This document shows, one piece after another, positions 43,817 through 53,633 of a DNA stretch of 64,000 nt. The notes under the pieces are model-generated. The model was given only the letters and a program-made list of their open reading frames with translations. It was not told the origin of the DNA and did no database searches. This DNA comes from Apiotrichum sp. Y4204. Taxonomy: Eukaryota; Basidiomycota; Tremellomycetes; Trichosporonales; Trichosporonaceae. The position numbers and the translations under genes are program-made. Where the stretch lies: NCBI GenBank assembly GCA_025531455.1, contig JAMYHL010000031.1, forward strand, positions 124,001-188,000, in the 5' to 3' direction. How positions within the stretch are numbered: position 1 is the stretch's first letter; each line of letters begins with the position of its first letter.

Positions 43817-44727
43817 CTTGTTGGGGGAGGAGGCTGGTTGGTGAGGCTGGAGGCTCGAGGAGTGGAGTTGGAGGCTGAGGCTGGTGGTTGGAGGAGCTCG
43901 GAGGTCGAGGTTGGTGAGGAGGAGGATGGGGGCTCTGGGGGCCGGCTTTTATCTCTTCTTTCCAAGTTTGCGAACGACCATCTCTCCAACTTTTCCAACT
44001 CGATCCTCCTCCGAGTGCTGTCAGCTGCCACTCATGACTGGGATGCGAGATCGAGAGGTGAGTGCCTCGGAAGGCGGGTTCTCGGTGCGAGATTGGGAGG
44101 TGAGTAGATGGTGAAGGCGGATTTCGGTGCGAGATCGCCGTGAGTCGATGCGGAAGGCACAGAGTGTGTGATCGTGGGTGCGAGGCCTCGTGTCTGTGGT
44201 GATGTTTTGATGGTGCCTTGATGGAACTGATGGATTAGATGCGGGATGAGGATTGATTCGGAGTGAGAAGCACGGCTGTGATGGGTGATGAGGGGATGAA
44301 GGCGGATTTGGGCGTGAGTGTGACTGACTGTGACGCGTCAAGGCAGATTCGGTGCGATGCGACGTGAGCGGACTGGTGCGTGAGTGGTCTCTGAAGGCAG
44401 ACACGATTCGGATACTGGACGATGGATCCTCGCCCCTAGACATTTTCCTGTAATGTTCATGTTTATCTCTTGTCGATCTTGTCCGATGTCTGGCGGAATC
44501 ACGGAAACACGAGGGGTGCACATCCGAGTATGTGCCGCGTTCCAGCATACCTCATGGCCTCATTGTCTTGGATCAGTCTCTTTTGTTTGGTGTGTGTTTT
44601 TTTCGTCTCATGTCATGTCAGCCGTCAGCCTCAAGTCAGTTTCACGCGTCAATCCATGTATCACCAGATATGCCAGAATGTTTCACCTGTGCAGTTCAAG
44701 TATCCCTATGCCCGGATCCATCTATCT
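43817..44727. other. Intergenic, upstream of the Tyr/Ser-rich gene
   Basis: Contains many gatg/gtgag-type imperfect repeats (about 44040-44400) but no exon I can support. The right end includes the 3' UTR of the CysRS gene. Confidence 0.55.
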
Positions 44728-47402
44728 CTACTGCTGGGCCTGCCACGCCTTGAACGCGTCGTGCAGCTTTTCCTGCGCCTTCCACTCCTTCTGCAGCTTC
44801 TTCCCGGCAGATTTGGACACCTCGACGCCAGCGCCGTCGTGCGTCGGCAGCCCGCTCTCGTCCCACTTCGAGTACGCGTCCGCCGCAACGTGCGGCGGCT
44901 TGAACATCTCTTGCGGGGGCGTGCGGCCCTTCTCCAGCTGCGCGAGGCGCTTTTCTTCGGCGGCAGCGGCCGCGGCCGCCTTCTTTGCCGCCTTGTCCGC
45001 GGCAGCCGCGGCCTTCTCCTCCCGTGCCTTGATCAGCACTGCTGGGTCCACAATCTTGTACAGCGCGCCGCCGGCCGCACCCGCACCGTCGTCCAGCTGG
45101 ATACCCAAGTTCACGAGGTCGTTGTCGCGGAAACGATCGGACAATGCGAGAATGTCCTTGTTGCCCGCGGTGATCGCGAGCTTGCGCACATCATCACGGA
45201 ACGACGCGAGCGCGCGGATGTACTTGTCCAGCTTGGCCTCGAACTGACGTCAGCATAGAACATTACACTACTGTACTCACGTCACCACCATCTTCTGAAC
45301 CCTCCTTGCCCCATCCAACAGCAGTAGCCTCCGCGACGGCGGACCCCTCTCCGAGCCCAAACATTTTGAGCATGCGTGTGATCCACTGCGCAATGACGCG
45401 CACCGGCTCAATGTTGTACTCTGATCCACGCGCTGAGAAATACAGGTTGACCTTGCCGATGAGGTCGAGGAGGACGTTGAGCGCCTGGGAAGTGTTGAAC
45501 GAGTCGCAGAGCGCGGCGCGGAAGTCCTGCTGCGCGCGGTGCAGGTCGCCCATGAGCGTCGCCTCGAGCTCGTCAAAGTGGTGCTTGCCGTCAAAGCTCA
45601 GCGGCTTGGCCGCCGTCTCGGCGATACGCGCCTTGACGTTGGTGAAAAATTTGTCAAACGTCTCCTCCTTGGCCTTGACATCGACGACCAGGTCGCGACG
45701 GAAGTCCATTTTTGCGTTCCACGACTGGAGCATGAACGCCAGGCGCAGCTGACGAGCGGTGTAGTCATTAAGTGCATCCTGAAGTCAGAAACAGCCCCTC
45801 CCGCGATAAGCAAGCTCAACTCACGTCAATGGAAATAAAGTTCTTCAGAGACTTGGACATCTTGAGACCCTCAATGTGGAGGTGGCCGGTGTGGAGGAAG
45901 TAGTTGACCCACTGCTTGCAGCCGTGGTACGCCTCGGACTGGGCGAGCTCGTTGTCGTGATGGGGGAACATGAGGTCGACGCCGCCAGAGTGGATGTCCA
46001 TGTTCTCGCCGAGAATCGCCGACGCCATGACCGAGCACTCAATGTGCCATCCGGGGCGGCCCTCACCCCATGGCGAGGGCCACGACGGCTCTCCCGGCTT
46101 GGAGCGCGCCTTCCAGAGCGCAAAGTCGGCCGCCTGCCGCTTGCCCTTTGTACCTGTCAGGGCACCCTCTCCCTCGTCGAGCAGCTTCTTGTTGCCCTTC
46201 GAGTTGGGCTGCAGCTTGGCATATTCATGACGGAACCCGTCACCGTCCGCGCCCTCAAACTTGTTCACGTCAAACCACACGCTGCCCTCGGCCTCGTACG
46301 CAAAACCGTTGGCGATGATGCGCTCCACGAACGCGACAATCTCAGGGACGTACTCGGACACACGCGTGATCGTGTCTGGAGGCAGCACGCGGAGGCGGTC
46401 CATGTCCTTGAAGAACTGGTCCTCCCAGTACGCCGCCAGGTTGCGGCACACGGTACGCGGGTCCTGGATCGAGTCGCCGATCGTCTCGCCAAGGTAGGGT
46501 CCGAGGACGTAAGCGGTCTTGTCGACAAGGTCCTTGACGGATGCCGGAGCGAGGATCGCGTCGCGCGCGGTCGCGAGGGCGGTGAGGTAGAGGCCAAACT
46601 TCTCCTCCTTTTCCCTCGCGGCCCGTGCAAACTCGGCGTCGGCGGCATCGCGGGCGGCAATAGCAACAAACTTGTCAAGCGCAGATCCGGACGCCTCGAC
46701 AGGGGATGGGAGGGCCTTCTCGAGCTTAGGAAGGAAGGCGGCAAACGCAGCGTTGACAGTCTCGAGGAGCTCGGGAGTCACGGTCGGCGTCTTGGCCACA
46801 AGCTCGTCGAGAAGGTAGCTCTCGCGAGCACGCATGATAATCTGGGGAAGAGTCAGCCTGGTCATAGTTGCGCTAGCCCTCGCCACATCCATATCCTGGT
46901 GTCCGTTTTGCTTGACACCAGCACGGACCGGCTCCGAGTGCCACCAGTGCCACCTACCTTGTCGTCAATGTCGGTGATGTTCATGACAAAGTTCACGTCG
47001 TAGCCAAAGTAGTCGCGGAGGATGCGGCGCACAATGTCCTGCGTGAGGTAGTTACTGTGGCGTCAGCGACATATCCCGAGCCTCTCTCCGCCTCTCGACT
47101 CACCGGGCGTGGCCCATGTGGGAGGCATCGTAGACTGTCGGTCCGCAGTTGTACCAGTCGACCTGGCGGCCCTTGGTCGGCACAAAGATGTCCTTTGTGC
47201 GGGTAAGCGAGTTGTAGACGCGGAGGACGGGCTCGTCGACCGCCTTGTGTGGCGGGTACCACTCGGGCGCTGCCATTGTGAATCTGGGATTTTTCGAGAG
47301 AAGAGGTGAAGAGGAGATGGAGCGGGATGGGAGCGAGAGCGTGGAGAGGAGGGGGATGGGTCGAGCGAGCCGCGGGAGAATGGTGCCGAGGCGGGTGAGC
47401 AT
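44728..47402 (-). CDS. Cysteinyl-tRNA synthetase, probably dual-targeted
   Basis: Five exons on the minus strand (47104-47402, 46958-47054, 45825-46841, 45281-45778, 44728-45243) encode 808 aa from the upstream ATG. The HIGH motif is HMGH (about residues 95-98). The zinc-site Cys in WYNCGPT, the second block with HIECSVMA and the HHDNE cluster, and the KMSKS signature (about 459-463) are all present. The upstream start gives a presequence rich in Arg, Leu and Ser ([19 protein letters not shown]). A second in-frame ATG at 47276-47274 ([10 protein letters not shown]) would give a 766-aa cytosolic form, close to the yeast length. The C-terminal 120 residues are an Ala/Lys/Glu-rich coiled segment. 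The enzyme charges tRNA-Cys; dual targeting is inferred. Confidence 0.95.
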
Positions 47403-47933
47403 ACAGCGGGCCTGCTGGTGGGAAAGTGATGAGTCGAGAAGAGATAAATGGTAGTAGAGTGTCAACAAGGTTTCGTGTTCCAGCACAGCTGCTGCTCAAA
47501 AGATCTCGACTCGGACACTGTCGAGATATCAAGAGCTCGAGACACGATAACTCGCGTGGATCGACGGATCGGCAAGCTTGATATCCAGAACATTTTGGAA
47601 ACAATCACTAGATTAGGTGCTAAAGAGATCCTCGCGCCTAATTCCCAGACTAAGAGGACTCTTGTGCGCCGATCTTAGATCCAATATTCGATCCTTTGAT
47701 CTGCGAGCCTCCACCTCTGTTGCTGTCGCGCTGTTTACGTGGCCTACACGCGGCGTATTTTGTCAACGGCGCACGGCGTGTGCGGCGTGGTTGGCGGCGG
47801 CGGCGTGCTCATTACGCGCTATCCGACACCACGACAACCACAGATCCACAGACCACGTCTCACGACCATCCTCATATCCCCCACCCCATCCATCACAACA
47901 CCGCGCAGGCGCCGGACCCACTCGACCATCACC
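47403..47933. promoter_or_regulatory. Divergent promoter region, CysRS / ERV25
   Basis: About 530 bp between divergent starts. No clear TATA box, and no exon is supported. Confidence 0.5.
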
Positions 47934-49075
47934 ATGATGGCACCCCGACTTCTCCCCTGGACCCTGCTTGCGGTTGCGCTCGCGCTGCTGGCACCGCTGG
48001 TCGCAGCCGTCAAGTTTGACCTCGAGGCGAAATCAAACCCGGATCCTTGTGAGTGCTGTGCCGTGGGCGTGAGGAGCTGTTGCTGACGGCAGACTGGTGA
48101 GCATTGCGGCGTGGGACGGGTATTGATGCTGGGTACGGCAGATTCGGCGAGGTGCAAGCTGCACTCTCAGTTCTTTGCATCCATCTGCCGACATCTGCCA
48201 ACCACCTGCCGAGCCTCAGTGCTTCAGTATACTAACACCAGTGTCTGGAACTTTGCCTCGGATGAGACGCTCGTCATCGTGACGGCCAACGTGCCGCCCG
48301 CAGCAAACATGCGCGTAGACATTGAGATTCTCGACGGCTCGGAGCGCGGTAACATCTACCTCTCGAAAAAGGACATCAAGGGCGAGACCCGGCTCGCGAT
48401 CACGACGCACGAGAGCGCCGACGTCGGCGTCTGCCTCCGCAACACCCTCATCGGCGCGACGCACGGGCCGGCAGTGCGCACCGTCGACCTTGATATCGAT
48501 ATTGGTGCCGAGGCCGTGGACTACAAGTGGGTTGAGCTGGCGGCGGAGTGTCTGTTGTTTTTCTTCCTGAGATGTCTGGCATATGCGCGTTGGGAGTCGC
48601 AGTAGCTGTGGAATCGACGACAGCTACGGGCCCATTCCCAACCTGCTCGTTGTAACCTCTGGGAGAGCATAACATCGGACTCTACCAACAGCGCTGGCTC
48701 CCCTTCTCTTCACTAACGCCAGCGCCATCGCCAACCAGGAGTCGCTCTCCCTCCTCGAGGTCGAGATGCGCAAGCTCGAGGCCGTCGTCAAGGAGATTGT
48801 TGAGGAGATGGGCTACCTGCAGCGCCGCGAGATGCGCATGCGCGACACCAACGGTGAGTGGGGATTGTCTCGGCTTGGAGGAGTTGGTCCATCGTCGGTG
48901 ATGTCAACTCGCCTTCCTAGTCTCAGCCGGTGCTCAACACTCACACTTTGCAGAATCGACAAATGCGCGTGTCAAGTGGTTCTCAATCGGCATAATCACC
49001 GGTATCATCCTCCTCGGCATCTGGCAGGTGTTCCATCTCCGCTCGTTCTTCAAGCGCAAGTATCTCATCGACTAG
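47934..49075 (+). CDS. p24-family cargo receptor Erv25
   Basis: Five exons (47934-48048, 48093-48096, 48242-48526, 48723-48853, 48954-49075) encode 218 aa. There is a signal peptide (LLPWTLLAVALALLAPLVAA), a GOLD domain, a coiled coil (LEVEMRKLEAVVKEIVEEM) and the ESTNARVKWFS juxtamembrane motif. A single transmembrane helix and a short cytosolic tail (LRSFFKRKYLID) with the phenylalanine pair used for COPII sorting complete it. p24 proteins cycle between ER and Golgi and help package cargo, including GPI-anchored proteins. The second exon is only four bases (ACTG); it supplies the Tyr-Cys that pairs with the Cys in GVCLRN, the conserved disulfide of the GOLD domain. The two ATGs at the start are adjacent. 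Confidence 0.88.
48093..48096 (+). other. 4-nt micro-exon of ERV25
   Basis: ACTG, flanked by a CTGACGGCAG acceptor and a GTGAGC donor. It is needed to keep frame and to restore the conserved GOLD-domain cysteine. Confidence 0.7.
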
Positions 49076-49491
49076 ACGCACGGGGGCGACGCGCAGAACG
49101 ACCTATGTAGACGCGTGATGAACCACATGACAACGGAGGGGTGTAGAGGACGTAGAGGAGAGACGGGGGTGGGGTGAGCGCTAGAGCGCTTTGCCAATGG
49201 AGATTGGCGCAAAACTGGTGATTGGCGGTGACGATCTTGCCAGAAAAAGTTGTCTTCCCTCTGACCCAGATGACTGGACTGACCGCTGACGGACCACCTT
49301 CCAGGAGAACAGCTATATAATCAAACAGCATCTTCCTTCTTCCCTTCCTCTCTCATCTTCTCATCTTCTCATCCTTATCACTGCCCATCTTTTCATTCTC
49401 CCATCCTCTCCGCTCTTCCTTCCTGGTCTCATCTCTCACCACTGCCGTCCCGTTCCCTCTAAACATTCCCTCGCTCGCATTGCTGATATCA
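49076..49491. other. Promoter region of the next gene
   Basis: Contains TATATAA at 49314-49320, about 172 bp upstream of the next ATG, then a strongly CT-rich leader (about 49325-49450). No exon is supported. Confidence 0.55.
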
Positions 49492-50545
49492 ATGTTCGCC
49501 AAGGTCTTCAACCGCACCGCGGACACCCAAGTCGAGGCCCAAGACCGGGCAGAGATTCACGACTTTGACGCCGACGACGTGCCCATGCCGATGGAGATGA
49601 TGGGAATCGACATGGAGCACGAAATGGAGCAGGATGAGCTTGACGATCTCGACGACATCGAGCTGCCACCCGCCCAAATGCCCCCCTCCCAGCAGTACAC
49701 CCAGCAGAAAGCCCCACAGACCCAGTTTCCTTCCGACACTCAGGCCCAAACCCAAACCCAAGCCCAAACCCCAGCCTCGGCCCAGTCTCACAACGAGACC
49801 GAGCTCCCCGCGCGATTCCCCTTCTCGCCGGTGTCCAGTAACGTCCCCACCCCGCCTTCCCTCAGAGCTCGGATCAAGGAAAAGATGGTAAGCTTCAGCT
49901 CGGGTCTACCTTCCCTTCCAATAGGTCTACCTTCCCTTCCAATAGCTGACATCAGAATGAGGAGGACGCTCTGGATGAGTTTGAGCGTTTCGCGGACGAT
50001 GGAGCCAAGGACGCCGGCGCCGACTGTACTGTCGAGGTCGAGTCCGTCGAGGCTGCGGAGCAGCAGCCACCTGCTCCGGTGGAGGAAGAAGAGGAGGAGG
50101 TGGGTATGCGGCCGATCTGTAAACCCACTGACAGCAGCCCGAAGTAGACGTCGACGAACTCGCGCGCCGCTTTGCGCAGCTCGAGGCAGAGGCGGCCGCC
50201 AAGGTCCGAGGTAGGGTTGGGTTTTGGGCTGGCTGACGGACAGAGTTTGCAACCGACATCATCTCCCATGCGTGCGTTGCTAAGCTGCGGCAGACCTGCA
50301 GACAGCTTTCTTACGCCAGATGCGAGCTTGCGCATGCTGTCAGCGCGACGTACTTTGCCGCCCTGCAGCGCACGAGTGTTGCGCTCGCGGCTGGCGCGGC
50401 CGATATCCGCAAGGAAGAAGAGGTGCAGCGTAGGTGCTAAATCGTTCCGGTTGAAGCACTAACGACAGGCGCAACAATGGCGCGGCTCGACGAGTACCTC
50501 AAGTTTATGGAGGAGGCGAAGAAGATGTTCGGTGGGGGTGACTGA
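49492..50545 (+). CDS. Unidentified 291-aa acidic/helical protein
   Basis: Five exons (49492-49887, 49956-50099, 50137-50208, 50243-50429, 50469-50545) join in frame to 291 aa. Residues 1-55 are acidic and Met-rich (PMPMEMMGIDMEHEMEQDEL); 60-120 are Gln/Pro/Thr-rich and disordered (QAQTQTQAQTP). A second acidic stretch follows. The C-terminal 110 residues are helical (ELARRFAQLEAEAAAKV, FATDIISHACVAKLRQTC, and a final DEYLKFMEEAKKMFGGGD) and may form a coiled coil. No domain was recognised. All junctions use the local CTGAC/CTAAC-AG pattern, and the last exon gives a natural stop, so the gene model is solid even though the function is unknown. A kinetochore or scaffold role is imaginable but unsupported. 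Confidence 0.72.
49903..49944. repeat. 21-bp perfect tandem duplication inside an intron
   Basis: Two identical copies of a unit starting GGTCTACC and ending CAATA. They lie between the donor and the CTGACATCAG acceptor of the first intron, and each copy is followed by a G, making two decoy AG sites. Confidence 0.9.
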
Positions 50546-50705
50546 GGCGTGGCCTGCGCGCCGTTTGTGCATCGGGTTCCTTTGGGTATCAGACCTGTTA
50601 TGTTGTGTGTTAGCATCATCGACCCAATCTGTTTCGTAGACCATCAGCCTCGCATCCACCCCCGCATAGTCGTATCGATGCATGTTCATACTCTAACAAG
50701 GAAGC

Positions 50706-51578
50706 TCACTCCACAGACACGCCCATCTCCCACCCAGGCTGCATGACATACCCCTGTAGGGGAGCGACGGCCGCGTCCGCCTGGGCGCGGCTCGCAAACG
50801 CCGCACGGAACGACTTTGCGCCGTCGTTCGGCGCCGGATGCGATGCTGGCACCGCAAACGTCGGCGGGAGGAGAGTCGCCCCCGTGAAACCAGGATACTG
50901 GGAGAAGAGCGCGCCCATAATGTCCTCGTTGCACTCGGCCGGCAGATTTGTGCAGATAAGCGCGACGCCAGTGACTTATCCATCAGCATCCACCTCTCTC
51001 ACCTCCACTTACCATCCTCGTCGTCCTCCATTTCAATCTCCATGTCGTCGTCGTCGGCTTTTTGGCGCTTGGCCGCGCGCTCCTCCCCGTCGTCCTCGAG
51101 CTCGCGCTTCCGTTCCGCCTCGAGCGCCTCGTACTCGCCCTGCGCGCGCGAGACAACAAGCTTGGCCGCCTCGACCGCCGCCGCTTCCCGGGACAGCGCG
51201 GGGTCCGTCCGCGCCAGCGTCGCGTTCGACGCCGTGCGCGCATACTGTATACTCTAGATGTCAGAACAAAGCTATTAGATTCGGAGAACACACCAGTTCG
51301 CGGCGGTAAAATTCCACCTCCTGCAGACCGCGCAGGGCGGCAGTCGCGCTCGCGACCTCGTCAAAGACGATGAACGCCTGCCCGCGCCCGCCCCCGTGCT
51401 TTTTTGCGACTACATCGATCCTGGAGTCAGAAAGAAATAAAGAAGGTCAAGCTCTCAGCACTCACACCCGGCCATACGGCGTGAAGAGAGCATAGAGCTG
51501 CTGTCTCAGCTCGGGCTTCTTCGTCTTGCCCTCGAGGTTGCCGACAAAGAGCGTCGCGGACGGCGTCGCAAAGGCCAT
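50706..51578 (-). CDS. U1A/U2B''-type snRNP protein with two RRMs
   Basis: Four exons on the minus strand (51466-51578, 51294-51420, 51013-51253, 50706-50974) encode 249 aa. RRM1 has RNP2 LFVGNL (residues 10-15) and the very characteristic RNP1 RGQAFIVF (50-57), followed by FYRRELSIQYART, as in U1A and U2B''. A basic/acidic linker (KRQKADDDDMEIEMEDDED) leads to a second RRM starting ALICTNLPAECNEDIMGALF and ending near the C terminus. Metazoan SNF and fungal homologues bind stem-loops of U1 and/or U2 snRNA; which RNA this one binds cannot be told from sequence. The gene matters here because this genome's introns are unusual. Twin CACGTG boxes lie about 170-185 bp upstream. Confidence 0.93.
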
Positions 51579-53633
51579 CGCGATGAGATGGGGTGGGTGG
51601 TGGGGTTGGGGTGGAGAGTTGGATGCTTGGATTCGGATGTAGTTACTTCTTCCAGAGTCGAGGTCGAGGTCCACTTTCGCGTTCATTCATGTTGATCGGG
51701 AGTGAGTGGTGAGGAGGACACACACTTTATTGCGTCCGCTGAGAGCCACGTGGTCCACGTGGCAATTGACCCTTCAAGTCCTCTGTATGGCGGAGATTGG
51801 ACGCCGATCAGCGCCGGGGAGATGGGAAGGCCACGATGATCTCGGCTGATCGGCAAGCGAGCATCTCACAGGATCACAGAGATGCATTGGGCTATGATGT
51901 CCATGAGGACATGAGGTAGAGCAATTGAGCAAGTGGCGAAAATCAACAGGCCATGTCGGTTGCAGTTAGACACCCAGGGGTCCACGACAGCCTAGGCGTT
52001 TGTGGGTGAATGTAAATGTGCATGTCAAGACCCGAGGTCAAAAGGTGAATGGACCGGCATCGCTAGCGAGGGTGTAGCCGCCTAGCCGCAGGACGGTGGC
52101 ACGATGCCACGACGCGACGCGACGGCTGCTAGCTAGCGGCGAAAGTGTCATGCCAGGCCATCAGATATATGAATCTCTATCACCAGGATCCAGGAGGACG
52201 TGATCCTAGAGGAAACAAGGAGGTGTGGCGTGGGCTGGCCGGGAGGCCAGGAGGATATCCGGGCGACGCCGCGGAACACGGCGGCGGCTGGGATGGGCCC
52301 ACAGCGACCAGGAGGCCAGGATCAAGGATCAGAAGTGCCCTCGAGGATTGGCATTATCCCTGCATTCATTGGCGTTGCGGGTACAAGCTGGCGCTGTTGG
52401 CGTTGCTGGCGTTGCTGGCGTTGCTGGGCACGTTGGTGTTGGCCTGAAACCCGCGTCCAAAGCAACGTTTGTATACGGCAAAGACGGACAACTGACACCG
52501 CGCGACGCCGACGACTCACCCCCCCGAACACTCCCCCTCTCATCACGCGTGTCGTAAACCCCACAAAATTATGCTATTCCAAGGTGCAAATGCAATCAAT
52601 GTCTCACCTCGTGCACCAAACCACGACACGTATCCGCAAGTAATCAAATGATATCGATATACGTCTTGCCGCAGCACTAAGCGCTCTTCGGCAACATATC
52701 TGCCAGCGAGCGTACCCAGAGATACAGAGAGCAGATAGCATTCCGAGCGGGACAGTGTACACGGTATTGATTCAGCGGTGGTCGTCAACGTCGCTCGCTG
52801 TTCTCGGTCGGATTTTTTTTTTGGGCCACACAAATCGTGCCAACTCTTCTCTCTCCAACCCCTCCCCTCCACCACCTCTTTTTTTTTGTTCCCTCGTTTC
52901 TCCACATCTCATCTCCTCATCATCCTCTCTCCTCGTCTCCGCCCCTCTCTCCTCCTCCGTCCCGCCACCCGATCCCGCTGCTACTCCGCAGAGTCCGACT
53001 CGTCACCTCTCGGTCTTTTCTTTCATTTTACTGTCGTTTCCTTTCCTTCTGGCATTCCATCTATCGTGTAATTTGTGCGACAACCCTCCCCCCACTCACC
53101 CGAAAAAGGCCCACTGGTTCGCCGCTGATTGCTCATTACCCCGCCTCGCCGCCTCTCGGCCTGCTCGTCGCCCGCCGCGGCCCCATCGCAATCAATCGCA
53201 GCTGCGCCGCCCTCGGAATACACCACGGACGTGCCGCCGCTCGATCACTGTCATCATCGCCCGGCTCTCCCTATCAACAACTGCATCGTCATTCAATCAA
53301 CATCAACATCATCGCCGTCCCCCGCCCCTCCAGACCCAGCCCCATTGTCCGCGGCACGCTGGGCAGCTCCCTCCTCCATCGGTCCTCGGATTCGTTTGTC
53401 GCGTTGTATAAATTAGAAGCATAGAACGACGTCTGGCACACCGCACCCATCCCATTCCACCCATTCCAGCCTCCCCAACGAGAATACCGACCACCGACGC
53501 ACATTCCACCCCCATCGTTCCCATCGTTCCGAGCTCACCACGCCGCTCATCGCTCATCGGTCGACCCTACGATCTCACGACCACTTTCCATCCTCTCCTC
53601 CCCATCCCAGACGTTACTAGACTCTAGACCATT
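51579..53633. other. Divergent intergenic, U2B''-like / LAG1
   Basis: 2 kb with no supported gene. It contains twin CACGTG boxes (51746-51762), a 9-bp GGCGTTGCT triplicate at about 52399-52425, and T- and CT-rich tracts with poly-T runs at about 52807-52817 and 52879-52888, ahead of a long leader for LAG1. Confidence 0.55.
51745..51763. promoter_or_regulatory. Twin CACGTG palindrome upstream of the U2B''-like gene
   Basis: Reads GCCACGTGGTCCACGTGGC, a 19-bp near-perfect palindrome holding two E-box/G-box cores 9 bp apart. It is about 168-185 bp upstream of the minus-strand ATG, suited to a bHLH dimer such as Cbf1. Confidence 0.5.

Noticed and set aside
45876..47003. 375-codon plus-strand frame over the CysRS gene
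   Set aside because: Antisense to CysRS motifs including KMSKS; it is a codon-bias shadow.
49739..49775. CCCAAA-type repeats as an internal telomere-like tract
   Set aside because: They lie inside a coding exon as Gln/Thr/Ala codons and do not match the TTAGGG or related basidiomycete telomere units.
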